From CAZLQF01 sp964561545 (GTDB lineage: Bacteria > Bacteroidota > Bacteroidia > CAILMK01 > CAYYUA01), in the NCBI GenBank assembly GCA_964561545.1, contig CAZLQF010000024.1, positions 1-40,430 of the forward strand: a DNA stretch of 40,430 nt, written 5' to 3'. Within the stretch, counting starts at the first letter, position 1. Each line of letters opens with the position of its first letter. A model generated the notes under the pieces. It did not search any database. It was not told the origin of the DNA and saw only the letters and a program-made list of their open reading frames with translations. This document shows, piece by piece, positions 17,101 through 24,427 of the stretch. The translations under genes and the position numbers were made by a program.

Positions 17101-17980
17101 CGACAACGCCATTGGCCTCTACTGTTGAAACACCTTTGAATGATTTGGAAGGATCATTGACCAGATAGTAGTAGACTGAATTGGCATAAGGATTTTTAAC
17201 AGGTTCGTAATGCTTGTTTTGAAATTTCCATTTCTGCGGCCCCTGGGCATAAAACAAAATATAATCCCCTTCATCAAATGAGCCATCATTTCCTCCCCTA
17301 ACTACGATATGGTTTTGAGGTAACCCTTTTGGAATTTTTTCTCCATTCCTTAAAGGATACCGATGGCCTCCATGCCCAAACACATGGAGGTTTGAGGGTT
17401 TAACAGAAGAAGCATCAATCCCGGTTTCACTTACTTGATCATAAGTAATTTTGTGAACACCCGATTTAGAAATGCTAAATTGATACCAATTGCCGGTGGC
17501 CAATGGTGTTGATGATGCTTGCTTTTTAAGCGATGACCGCTTTTCTCTTGATTTAATATTTACCGAAAAGGATTCTAAAAGCTTAATTTGGTTAGCTTTT
17601 TGGGTTGCTGGTACAAACCGAACTCTCAATTTTAAGACGCCATTATTGTTAATTATTTGCTTGTTAATGTTGATGGAGCTATTCAACTTCTTTTTAAAAT
17701 TACGGTAAGAGGGCTCCGCTAGTTTTTTGGTTTTTAGCGGTTGAATGGCTACAGCAATTTCATTTTTATTTTGATCGGAAATATTATAGACTTTTGAAAA
17801 ATAAGGCAACTGATTTTCAAAATGAACCGCTTGATCAAAAGTCGGATACCCCGCATCAGGATGCAGTGAATAAACCTGATCCGAGGATTTGACTTCCCAT
17901 TGAAGCTCAGCAGTATCAGATAAGCTATGAGCACTGCTAATTCCGGTAAAAATTAATAAAAGGGTTATTAAAATATTCAT
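14174..17980 (-). CDS. porU: Type IX secretion sortase PorU
   Basis: 1268 residues, near the usual PorU length. A signal peptide occupies about 1-18. The C25 gingipain-like peptidase domain lies at about 530-915, with the catalytic His in NYMGHGGELGLAHE (H781) and the Cys in MTATCEFSRFDDP (C815). The last 90 residues read as a T9SS C-terminal domain: LLNYPNPFQDQTKFKF, then GGVYIYRLTL and a KLVILK end. PorU removes the C-terminal signal from secreted proteins and attaches them to surface lipopolysaccharide; it works bound to PorV and keeps its own CTD. It is first in porU-porV-ispF and diverges from the porP-like gene across a 127-bp AT-rich spacer. Confidence 0.95.
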   Translation of the reverse strand: MNILITLLLIFTGISSAHSLSDTAELQWEVKSSDQVYSLHPDAGYPTFDQAVHFENQLPYFSKVYNISDQNKNEIAVAIQPLKTKKLAEPSYRNFKKKLNSSININKQIINNNGVLKLRVRFVPATQKANQIKLLESFSVNIKSREKRSSLKKQASSTPLATGNWYQFSISKSGVHKITYDQVSETGIDASSVKPSNLHVFGHGGHRYPLRNGEKIPKGLPQNHIVVRGGNDGSFDEGDYILFYAQGPQKWKFQNKHYEPVKNPYANSVYYYLVNDPSKSFKGVSTVEANGVVGYSTRSYDQLLYHEKGYANDVTERIKTGRDWYGEEFNEKLSQTIPFKLENPVDSFYFKVKVAHRSRSKSNFRVGINDQRNFNINLPNVRVSDYNAQYTIEGSKASFVNLSAEELKFNLRYKQNYGQATGWLNYIYLNGRSPLNFNDQQLLVQDKYSRQQAIENAGRFYVNTEANQFNVWRITDKQRPVNLPVKTNNDEHYFQSNTDTLHRFVVFKDEQAYKAEFKGKLANQNLHGLAPTEMLIITPGFLEGQAKELANFHRNEDQLKVHTVTPQSIYNEFSSGVQDIAAIRNFVRYMHQKGQQNDVKLKYLLLFGDASYDYKDRLDNNTNYVPTYQSESINHPISSFASDDFYGFLDEGEGNLDQLSNNNNANHDLEIGIGRMPFNKKQQAKEVIQKIKHYYNQKTLGSWRNTVSLVADDEDNNKYFRDSENLTDIMTNNYPSFNVEKIYLDAYQQKSTPNGARYPDAKRAINRRIEEGNLVMNYMGHGGELGLAHERVLQLEDVKEWENYDKLPLIMTATCEFSRFDDPQRTSLGEKIFFKPDGGAIGLLSTTRLVFASSNFRLTKDFLKDNLFEKENGDHKTLGEILKDGKNQYNQRNEDAGNALKFALIGDPALTLAYPQENIQTTKVTDHNERQKDTLGALGKYTVHGEVVNDNGQLLKDFNGIVHPTIFDKPVELTTLGNDEGSSRKKFKSLENVIFKGRASVENGNFKFTFVTPKDISYQKDFGKISYYADNGKIDANGASDVVIGGTAEDPIQDDEPPVVDVYMNDTTFNFGGTTGEEPLLVAKVYDENGLNIVSGSIGHEPSLLIDDGAPILLNDAYEAGLDNYKKGTIKYQLKDLPEGRHRAKVKVWDVVNNSGTGFTEFIVANSNKLVIDKLLNYPNPFQDQTKFKFEHNGEAQSLNAKIEIVKPNGTHVRTLNQSVSSEKNEITWSGRNSNHNKLKGGVYIYRLTLTTDGGKIARKSNKLVILK

Positions 17981-18036
17981 AAAGTTAAAACGTTTATTAG
18001 CTTTGCGGGTTCACAGGAATAAGGTTTACTATTGCT

Positions 18037-18044
18037 TATATTTG
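18037..18044 (+). promoter_or_regulatory. Candidate -7 box upstream of porP/sprF-like gene
   Basis: TATATTTG matches TAnnTTTG exactly in the spacer between divergent porU and the porP-like gene. A further match, TAGCTTTG, lies at 17998-18005. Neither has an ideal -33 TTG, so which is used is open. Confidence 0.4.
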
Positions 18045-18107
18045 ACGTAACAAATTTGTAAACGAAAAAAATTCTTTATAATTGTACTATTGTAAATAGA
18101 TTAAACC

Positions 18108-19094
18108 ATGAAAAGATTTACATTATTACTAGTTGCACTCTTAGGAATAGGGTCCTTAAAAGCGCAAGACCCTGAATTTACCCAGTTTTATGCCAATAAA
18201 TTGTATTTAAACCCTGCATTTGCAGGAACTGGGGGTGGTCCACGGTTTAGCTTAAATTATCGCAACCAATGGCCAAGTATCTCTAATGCCTTTGAAACCT
18301 ATTCTGTATCTTATGATCAACATTTTGATGCCATTGGAGGCGGGATTGGTGTTCAAGCCTGGCATGACCGAGCGGGCGATGGTGAATTAACCACAACGGT
18401 GGTAAGCGCCATGTACTCCTACAACCTTAACGTAACCCGTGATTTTACGATTAAAGCCGGTCTCCAGGCATCAGGTTATACAAGAAGTGTTGATTTTAGT
18501 AAATTGAGGTTTGAAGATCAAATTGATCCAAGACGAGGGTTTGTAAGACCCACTCAAGAACCATTACCCGATAATGGAACTGAAACCATTGATCCTTATC
18601 CTGACTTCTCCGCAGGTTTCATGGGTTTTACAGAAAAATATTATGCAGGCTTTTCCGTACATCACATCACCGAACCAACGCAATCATTCTACAACAATCC
18701 CAACAATACCTTACCCAGAAAATTTACAGGCCATGTAGGAATGATGCTACCTTTGGACAATGCAGCTCGCAACCCAGAAAAATTTATTTCTCCCAACATC
18801 ATGTACCAGCGGCAAGGAAAATTTACTCAAGTAAATTTTGGAGGATATTATATTCATAAGTTCTTTGTAACGGGGCTTTGGTTTCGTCAAACGGCACCGA
18901 ACTCTGATGCTTTGATGGCACTCGTAGGATTGAAAAAAGATCCTTTCAAAATTGGGTATAGTTACGACTTAACGGTTTCCGAAGCCAGGCCCGCTGCAAA
19001 AGGGAGTCATGAGGTATCGCTCGTTATCCAATTAGATCCACCGGATAGGCGTCAAGTCAAGGAATGGCGAAAATTATCCTGCCCCGATTTTTAA
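18108..19094 (+). CDS. PorP/SprF-family type IX secretion membrane protein
   Basis: 328 residues. A short signal peptide ends at LKAQ, then comes the family hallmark DPEFTQFYANKLYLNPAFAGT, followed by RFSLNYRNQWP and repeated amphipathic beta strands. PorP/SprF proteins are outer-membrane barrels associated with the T9SS translocon and, in gliding species, with export of SprB-type adhesins; genomes usually hold many paralogues that work with particular substrates. This copy is not beside a large adhesin gene but next to gldJ and divergent from porU, which argues for a general T9SS role (inference). gldJ begins 64 bp downstream with its own promoter-like box. Confidence 0.9.
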   Translation: MKRFTLLLVALLGIGSLKAQDPEFTQFYANKLYLNPAFAGTGGGPRFSLNYRNQWPSISNAFETYSVSYDQHFDAIGGGIGVQAWHDRAGDGELTTTVVSAMYSYNLNVTRDFTIKAGLQASGYTRSVDFSKLRFEDQIDPRRGFVRPTQEPLPDNGTETIDPYPDFSAGFMGFTEKYYAGFSVHHITEPTQSFYNNPNNTLPRKFTGHVGMMLPLDNAARNPEKFISPNIMYQRQGKFTQVNFGGYYIHKFFVTGLWFRQTAPNSDALMALVGLKKDPFKIGYSYDLTVSEARPAAKGSHEVSLVIQLDPPDRRQVKEWRKLSCPDF

Positions 19095-19112
19095 TTTATG
19101 ATAATAAAAATA

Positions 19113-19120
19113 TAGTTTTG
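19113..19120 (+). promoter_or_regulatory. Candidate -7 box upstream of gldJ
   Basis: TAGTTTTG matches TAnnTTTG exactly, 38 bp before the gldJ ATG, with TTT at 19090-19092 spaced 20 bp upstream. It may allow gldJ to be expressed apart from the porP-like gene. Confidence 0.4.
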
Positions 19121-19158
19121 CAGTTCTAATAAATGTAATACATCAAAAGGATTGAAGT

Positions 19159-20586
19159 ATGAAGAAGTTTGTTCCTTATTTGTTTTTTGGACTTGGCATC
19201 TTAGTATTTGCATCTTGCAGTAAAGAAAGCTCAAAAACCACTGGATGGGAGTTCAATTCCGAAGATTGGGGTGGTTTTGAAAAAGTAGACTTTAAAGAGC
19301 AAGAAACCGGCCCAAATTTAGTTTACATCAAAGGAGGTAGTTTTACAATGGGTCAAACAGAAAAAGACTTGATGTATAGTATGAATTCCCTCCCCCGAAA
19401 GGTAACCGTTTCTTCTTTTTATATAGATGAAACTGAAGTTGCTAATATTGATTATCGTGAGTACTTGTGGTGGTTAAGCAGGGTTTTTGAAAACAGAAAT
19501 GTGTACCGGGATGCGTTGCCAGATACTTTTAGCTGGCGAGAAGAACTTGGTAAAAATGAACAATTTGTTAAATACTATTTTCGCCACCCAGCTTACAGAA
19601 ACTACCCAGTTGTGGGAGTAAATTGGGTGCAAGCTAAAAATTATGCGAAATGGAGGACTGATCGAGTTAATGAAATGATCCTGATCAGGGAAGGATTTAT
19701 CGAACCCAATCCTGAACAAACAGCTCCTGACGTCTTTACAACCGAAGCTTATTTAGCTGGTAAATATCAACCGGTCGTTAAGAATAAAAAGGAAAGTTAC
19801 AAGCCAGGCCAGGGTGGCCGACAAGTTAAGATGAAAGACGGTATTCTTCTCCCAGATTACCGCTTACCCACCGAAGCTGAATGGGAATATGCTGCTTTGG
19901 CACTTGTTGGAGACGCTACCAATGCAAACGTAAATACCAGACGGCTTTATTCATGGGAAGGACTCTCCTTAAGAAAACAACAAGGTAAATACCGAGGTAA
20001 ATTTCGGGTTAATTTTCAGCGTGGAAGTGGAGACTACATGGGCATTGCCAGTGGATTGAATGATGCCTCGGAGATAACAGCACCTGTTCGCTCCTATTGG
20101 CCCAATGATTACGGCCTCTACCATATGAGTGGAAATGTTAGTGAGTGGGTTTCTGATGTATACCGGCCGCTTTCCTTTGAAGACATGCAAGATTTCAACC
20201 CTCACAGGGGTAATGTATTTAAGAAGAAAAAGCGAACTGAGGACGGGCTTTTACCCCCGAAAGATAGTTCAGGTCGATTTCCTAAGGAAGAGGTAACAAT
20301 AGAAGAAAACACCGATAGGAGAAATTACCAAAAAGCTGATGTAAGAGGCCATAAAGACCCCATGGAAGCCCAGGGAGGAGAACAAATGTATGACTATGGG
20401 GTTTCAACTTTGGTTCAAAACGAAGCCCGTGTATACAAAGGCGGTTCATGGAATGATCGAGCATATTGGATGAGTCCTGGTACCAGAAGAAAACTTGATC
20501 AACAACAGTCCAAATCTTCCATTGGCTTCCGTTGTGCTATGACCCGTGTTGGACCTTCTAATAAAGAAGCCACTAAAAAAGAATAA
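19159..20586 (+). CDS. gldJ: Gliding motility lipoprotein GldJ
   Basis: 475 residues. The N terminus MKKFVPYLFFGLGILVFASC is a lipoprotein signal with lipobox cysteine C20. The remainder is a formylglycine-generating-enzyme/SUMF1-like fold: NLVYIKGGSFTMGQTEKD, VTVSSFYIDETEVANIDYRE, HPAYRNYPVVGVNWVQAKNY, GNVSEWVSDVYRP and YKGGSWNDRAYW through GFRCAMTRVG. The stretch on WLSRVF, ALPDTFSW and the conserved HPAYRNYPVVGVNW matches GldJ better than the paralogue GldK. GldJ is an outer-membrane lipoprotein required for gliding in Flavobacterium and for stability of GldK and the T9SS; it is not thought to be an enzyme. Its place beside porU/porV/porP-like genes supports the call. GldK remains the main alternative. 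Confidence 0.88.
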   Translation: MKKFVPYLFFGLGILVFASCSKESSKTTGWEFNSEDWGGFEKVDFKEQETGPNLVYIKGGSFTMGQTEKDLMYSMNSLPRKVTVSSFYIDETEVANIDYREYLWWLSRVFENRNVYRDALPDTFSWREELGKNEQFVKYYFRHPAYRNYPVVGVNWVQAKNYAKWRTDRVNEMILIREGFIEPNPEQTAPDVFTTEAYLAGKYQPVVKNKKESYKPGQGGRQVKMKDGILLPDYRLPTEAEWEYAALALVGDATNANVNTRRLYSWEGLSLRKQQGKYRGKFRVNFQRGSGDYMGIASGLNDASEITAPVRSYWPNDYGLYHMSGNVSEWVSDVYRPLSFEDMQDFNPHRGNVFKKKKRTEDGLLPPKDSSGRFPKEEVTIEENTDRRNYQKADVRGHKDPMEAQGGEQMYDYGVSTLVQNEARVYKGGSWNDRAYWMSPGTRRKLDQQQSKSSIGFRCAMTRVGPSNKEATKKE

Positions 20587-20594
20587 CTACCCAC

Positions 20595-20620
20595 CAAGCA
20601 TCTCTAAATTGGGATGCTTG
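20595..20620 (+). terminator. Hairpin after gldJ (possible attenuating terminator)
   Basis: CAAGCATC (20595-20602) pairs perfectly with GATGCTTG (20613-20620), ten-base loop. No strong T-run follows, so it could be a weak terminator or mRNA-stabilising stem between gldJ and the barrel gene 40 bp further on. Confidence 0.45.
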
Positions 20621-20660
20621 ATGGTTGCTCATTTTCTCTAAAAAATAAAAATTCAATAAA

Positions 20661-21626
20661 ATGGATCACTTATTACAGAAGCGGTTGCTCACATTTTGTT
20701 TAACGATCTCCATCCTTTGCGCACCCATTTTATCCAAAGCTCAATTTTTTATAGGAGCGAAAGCAGGAGGACTTAACACTACAATTCAAACTGACATAAA
20801 CCGAGGAATTAATTCCAAAATTGGTTATTCTGGTGGTGTAACATTGGGTTACACTTTCTCAGATGCCTTTACCCTTCAACCTGATATAATGTACAGCATT
20901 AAAGGTTTTAGTCAATCTTATACAAAAACGCATCAGATAACTTCTAATGCCAATCCAGATACCCTTGTAGATATCACCAATGAATACGACAATTCTTTGG
21001 ATGTCAATTATATTGAAATGCCTGTATTATTTAAATTTCATATATCCTTAGGTGGTGGCGTTGTACCTTACGATTCACCCAATGGCCCTGTTGATATTGA
21101 AATATTTGCTGGTCCTTATGCATCTTACCTTTTTGATGCATCCAAATCCCTAAGTGTAAGTGGAACATCTGAATCCTACAATCCCAACAACGAATCGGGT
21201 GCTAAACAAGTAGAAGAATTTACACCAACTGGCGGAAGTTCTTTTGATATTCGGCAAATTACTATTACCAACCAGGGCGTAAATGATTTAGAAGTTGTTG
21301 AAAACCTTGCAAGCCAAGGAGGTAACGACATTAGCCGGCAAGAAGCATTGGGCGTACCTGCTGCTAGCGAAGGCTTAAGTGCCATCGATGTAGGAGTTGT
21401 AGTAGGTGCTGGATTAAGTTTTGAAATGGGAGAATCCGGCAAATTAACCATTAATGGTCGATACAGTAGAGGCTTTATGACCATTGATGATGGTTTTTTC
21501 AGCGATCGCGAAATAACCTTGGATCTTCAGCAAGGGCAATATGAATCAAAAGCTGTAGAATCAAAAGAAATGGTTAATGAATCAATGGGGGTTTTTGTAG
21601 GTTATCAACATTACATGGGTGACTAA
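20661..21626 (+). CDS. PorT-family outer-membrane beta-barrel protein
   Basis: 321 residues. A long signal peptide (ending near ILSKAQ) is followed by FFIGAKAGGLNTTIQ, a typical first strand of the PorT-like (OMP_b-brl_2) family, then GVTLGYTFSDAFTLQPDIMYSIKGF, YIEMPVLFKFHI and a final GVFVGYQHYMGD strand. An insert at about 165-235 rich in S, N and polar residues is probably a surface loop. The family name comes from the T9SS protein PorT, but members are numerous and most have no known role; I would not equate it with PorT itself. It is the last gene of the plus-strand T9SS group and is followed by a strong terminator. Confidence 0.8.
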   Translation: MDHLLQKRLLTFCLTISILCAPILSKAQFFIGAKAGGLNTTIQTDINRGINSKIGYSGGVTLGYTFSDAFTLQPDIMYSIKGFSQSYTKTHQITSNANPDTLVDITNEYDNSLDVNYIEMPVLFKFHISLGGGVVPYDSPNGPVDIEIFAGPYASYLFDASKSLSVSGTSESYNPNNESGAKQVEEFTPTGGSSFDIRQITITNQGVNDLEVVENLASQGGNDISRQEALGVPAASEGLSAIDVGVVVGAGLSFEMGESGKLTINGRYSRGFMTIDDGFFSDREITLDLQQGQYESKAVESKEMVNESMGVFVGYQHYMGD

Positions 21627-21647
21627 GCAAATACCCTAATGTATTAT

Positions 21648-21681
21648 AAAAAAGGGCATCACTAATTGGTGCCCTTTTTTT
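21648..21681 (+). terminator. Rho-independent terminator after the PorT-family gene
   Basis: AAAAAAGGGCA pairs with TGCCCTTTTTT around a short loop (with a CA/TG inner pair), and the stem runs into seven T residues. The symmetric A- and T-runs mean it could work in both directions. It separates the T9SS group from the cbb3 cluster. Confidence 0.85.
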
Positions 21682-21748
21682 ATGATCATCTTTAAAACAT
21701 TATAAAACCCTTAAAAATCCCTTCCTTCCCAAAAGATTAACTCAAATT

Positions 21749-21762
21749 ATGACAATTGTCAT
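21749..21762. promoter_or_regulatory. FNR/FixK-like operator upstream of the cbb3 cluster
   Basis: ATGACAATTGTCAT is a perfect 14-bp palindrome centred 46 bp before the ccoI ATG. It has the geometry TGA-N6-TCA of Crp/FNR/FixK sites (FNR consensus TTGAT-N4-ATCAA), differing in the outermost base. A weak promoter-like match follows: TTG at 21766-21768 and GACTTTTG at 21785-21792. If transcription starts near 21797, the palindrome centre falls near -41.5, the class II activator position. Oxidase clusters of this type are commonly under FNR-family control. The binding protein is not shown. Confidence 0.55.
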
Positions 21763-21801
21763 TTTTTGAATTATCTACAGAATCGACTTTTGCTGCCTTA
21801 A

Positions 21802-24249
21802 ATGGAAGCAAAATTGAAGGAAGGAGTTGTACAGGAACAAGGCTTAAAATGCTATCATTGCGGGGCCGTATGCCAAAATAGTAGTACATGGGCTGATGAG
21901 AAAGTATTTTGTTGCGATGGCTGTAAAACTGTTTATCGCTTACTATCAGACCATGAAATGGATAACTATTACCAATTAGAAGCAACACCTGGTATTAGCC
22001 CTGATTGGGTCAATTTTGAAACCAAGTTTGATTACCTTGACAAATCCAACATCCATCAAAAGCTTGTTGATTTCACTGATGGCGACAAGGCCATTGTTAC
22101 CCTTGCTATACCTCAAATGCATTGCAGTTCTTGTATATGGCTATTAGAGAATCTGTCGGGAATCGATGAAGGTGTGATCAGTTCCCAGGTCAATTTCATG
22201 AAAAAAGAACTTTCCATTCGTTTTAAGGAGGAAGTTACCTCGCTTAAAAAACTGGTGGCATTATTAGCATCATTGGGGTATGAACCCAACCTTTCTCTGG
22301 AAAATACGCAAGAAAAGCCATCTAAGAATCATCATAATGCATTGATCTACCAAATCGGGATTGCCGGCTTTTGCTTTGGTAATGTTATGTTTTTAAGCTT
22401 TCCCGAATATTTGGATGTGCATGGAACGCTTACACCTGCATTTGAGCAAACGTTTCGCTGGATCAGTTTAATGCTGGCCCTTCCCGTCTTTTTTTACAGC
22501 GGTAAGGATTACTTATACGCAGCTTGGGCGGCTTTTAAGCACCAAATAATGAACATTGAAGTGCCTATAGCCATTGGCATGACAGCGCTTTTGAGTCAAA
22601 GTATTTATGAAGTGCTTTCCCATACTGGGAGCGGCTATTTTGATTCTTTAACAGGGTTGGTTTTCTTTTTACTAATAGGCAAGTTTTTCCAGCGGAAAAC
22701 TTACGATGCCCTCTCCTTTGAGAAAGATTACAAGGCTTATTTTCCGCTTGCTGCTAATAAGGTTACTGAAAATGGAACGCAAAGCCTTTCTCTTGATGAG
22801 CTTCAGCCAGGAGATCAAATATTGGTTCGTAATGAAGAATTAATACCCGCTGACGCAGTCGTTATAGAAGGCAATGCTCAAATTGATTACAGCTTTGTGA
22901 CCGGAGAATCACTACCCGTCAATAAATCTTCAGGTGATCATGTTTACGCAGGAGGTAAGCAAAAAGGCAGTGCCATCAAGCTTGAGGTGGTAAAAGAAGT
23001 TTCACAAAGCCATCTAACCAGGCTTTGGAACGATGACGCTTTCCAAAAAGCACAAAAAAAGCCGCTTCAGGATTTTACCCATTATGTGGGCAAATACTTT
23101 ACTACTGGAGTTTTAACAATTGCTACCCTTACAGCACTTTATTGGCTTTTGAACGATCCAAAGCTGGCTATAACTTCTTTCACTGCTGTTTTGATCATTG
23201 CTTGTCCTTGTGCTTTGGCCCTTTCTATTCCCTTTACTTTTGGAACTGTATCCAGAGTATTGGGAAAAAACAACCTATTCCTCAAAAATTCGGAATTAAT
23301 AGAAACACTAGCCCGTATTAGAAATATAGTTTTTGATAAAACGGGTACTATAACCCTCAATAACGAAGCCCAAATTGAATATAAAGGGGAACCGCTCAAT
23401 GAAAATTCCCTTGATAAAATAGCTTCATTGGTCAGCCAATCCAGCCACCCGATAAGCAACAAAATCTATGAATATACCGGTAAACAAGGCAATGAGAAGG
23501 TAGAAAATTATCAAGAACATCCGGGCCAAGGATTGGAAGGGCGGGTGAATGGCAACCTTCTTCAGTTGGGTAAATTGTCGTGGCTCGCTCCAGATCTTTT
23601 GAATGAACAATCAGGAACCCAGCAGAATAATCCGGTTACCAACACTTGGGTTGCTATTAACCACAGGTTGGTAGGGCATTTTGAAGTTCAGAATGTATAC
23701 CGCAGCGGCCTTGGTGAACTCGTTCAAAATTTAAAACCCAAATCCCAGCTTCACATACTTTCTGGCGATAATGCTCGTGAGCAAGGAAATTTGACCGAAA
23801 TGATGGGAGAAGATACTTCAATGGCATTCAATCAGTCACCACAGGATAAGTTAAAGGCAATCAAAGCAATTCAAAACAAGGCAGCAACCATGATGGTTGG
23901 TGATGGCCTCAACGATGCCGGTGCCCTCAAGGCAAGCAATATAGGGATCGCAGTTACCAATAACAACAATCAATTCACCCCATCAAGTGATGCAATCCTT
24001 GATTCAAAAAATATCAATCTCTTGTCAAATTTCCTGGATTATGCCAAGGGAGCCCGCAAGATCGTGATCATTAGCTTTATTATTTCCTTATTGTACAATG
24101 TAGTAGGATTAAGCTTTGCAGTGACGGGCCATTTATCGCCTTTGGTAGCTGCCATTTTAATGCCGGTCAGTTCAATTACAGTGGTGGCATTTACCACATC
24201 GAGCAGTTTATTATTGGCCAGAAAAAAGGGATTGCAAATATGGAGGTAA
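21802..24249 (+). CDS. ccoI: Copper-exporting P-type ATPase for cbb3 assembly (CcoI/FixI)
   Basis: 815 residues. An N-terminal cysteine-rich domain (KCYHCGAVC and FCCDGCKTVY, about 17-45) is typical of CcoI. A heavy-metal-associated domain follows with MHCSSCIW (C108, C111). The P1B-type ATPase core has TGES (367-370), the transmembrane CPC at 468-470 (ACPCALALS), the phosphorylated Asp in FDKTGT (D512) and MVGDGLNDAGAL. The enzyme moves Cu(I) from the cytosol toward the periplasmic side for the CuB site of cbb3 oxidase. It is first in the cluster; ccoS overlaps its last 10 bp. The palindrome at 21749-21762 and a weak promoter are immediately upstream. Confidence 0.95.
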   Translation: MEAKLKEGVVQEQGLKCYHCGAVCQNSSTWADEKVFCCDGCKTVYRLLSDHEMDNYYQLEATPGISPDWVNFETKFDYLDKSNIHQKLVDFTDGDKAIVTLAIPQMHCSSCIWLLENLSGIDEGVISSQVNFMKKELSIRFKEEVTSLKKLVALLASLGYEPNLSLENTQEKPSKNHHNALIYQIGIAGFCFGNVMFLSFPEYLDVHGTLTPAFEQTFRWISLMLALPVFFYSGKDYLYAAWAAFKHQIMNIEVPIAIGMTALLSQSIYEVLSHTGSGYFDSLTGLVFFLLIGKFFQRKTYDALSFEKDYKAYFPLAANKVTENGTQSLSLDELQPGDQILVRNEELIPADAVVIEGNAQIDYSFVTGESLPVNKSSGDHVYAGGKQKGSAIKLEVVKEVSQSHLTRLWNDDAFQKAQKKPLQDFTHYVGKYFTTGVLTIATLTALYWLLNDPKLAITSFTAVLIIACPCALALSIPFTFGTVSRVLGKNNLFLKNSELIETLARIRNIVFDKTGTITLNNEAQIEYKGEPLNENSLDKIASLVSQSSHPISNKIYEYTGKQGNEKVENYQEHPGQGLEGRVNGNLLQLGKLSWLAPDLLNEQSGTQQNNPVTNTWVAINHRLVGHFEVQNVYRSGLGELVQNLKPKSQLHILSGDNAREQGNLTEMMGEDTSMAFNQSPQDKLKAIKAIQNKAATMMVGDGLNDAGALKASNIGIAVTNNNNQFTPSSDAILDSKNINLLSNFLDYAKGARKIVIISFIISLLYNVVGLSFAVTGHLSPLVAAILMPVSSITVVAFTTSSSLLLARKKGLQIWR

Positions 24250-24425
24250 TTTTCTTACTACTGGGCATAAGCTTTCTGATGGCACTACTATTTTTGGTGA
24301 TTTTCATCATCAACATTAGAAATGGCCAGTATGAAGACACTTACACGCCATCGGTTCGAATTTTATTTGATGATCATAACAAGCAAACCGGTAAACAAAA
24401 ACCTAAAAAGCTCAAAAAGCGATAA
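24240..24425 (+). CDS. ccoS: cbb3 oxidase assembly protein CcoS
   Basis: 61 residues with one membrane segment (about 3-26: IFLLLGISFLMALLFLVIFI) and a short charged tail rich in lysine. CcoS/FixS is a small inner-membrane protein needed to insert heme b and CuB into CcoN. The ATG lies inside the end of ccoI (10-bp overlap) and ccoNO follows after 2 bp, so translation is probably coupled. The usual WSxxxGQYED-like segment appears here as IRNGQYEDTYTPSVRIL, which fits the family. Confidence 0.92.
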   Translation: MEVIFLLLGISFLMALLFLVIFIINIRNGQYEDTYTPSVRILFDDHNKQTGKQKPKKLKKR

Positions 24426-24427
24426 AG

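Noticed and set aside
21785..21792. GACTTTTG as a standalone promoter call for ccoI
   Set aside because: It has one mismatch and a short 16-bp spacer to TTG, so it is cited only in support of the operator and not listed as a promoter.
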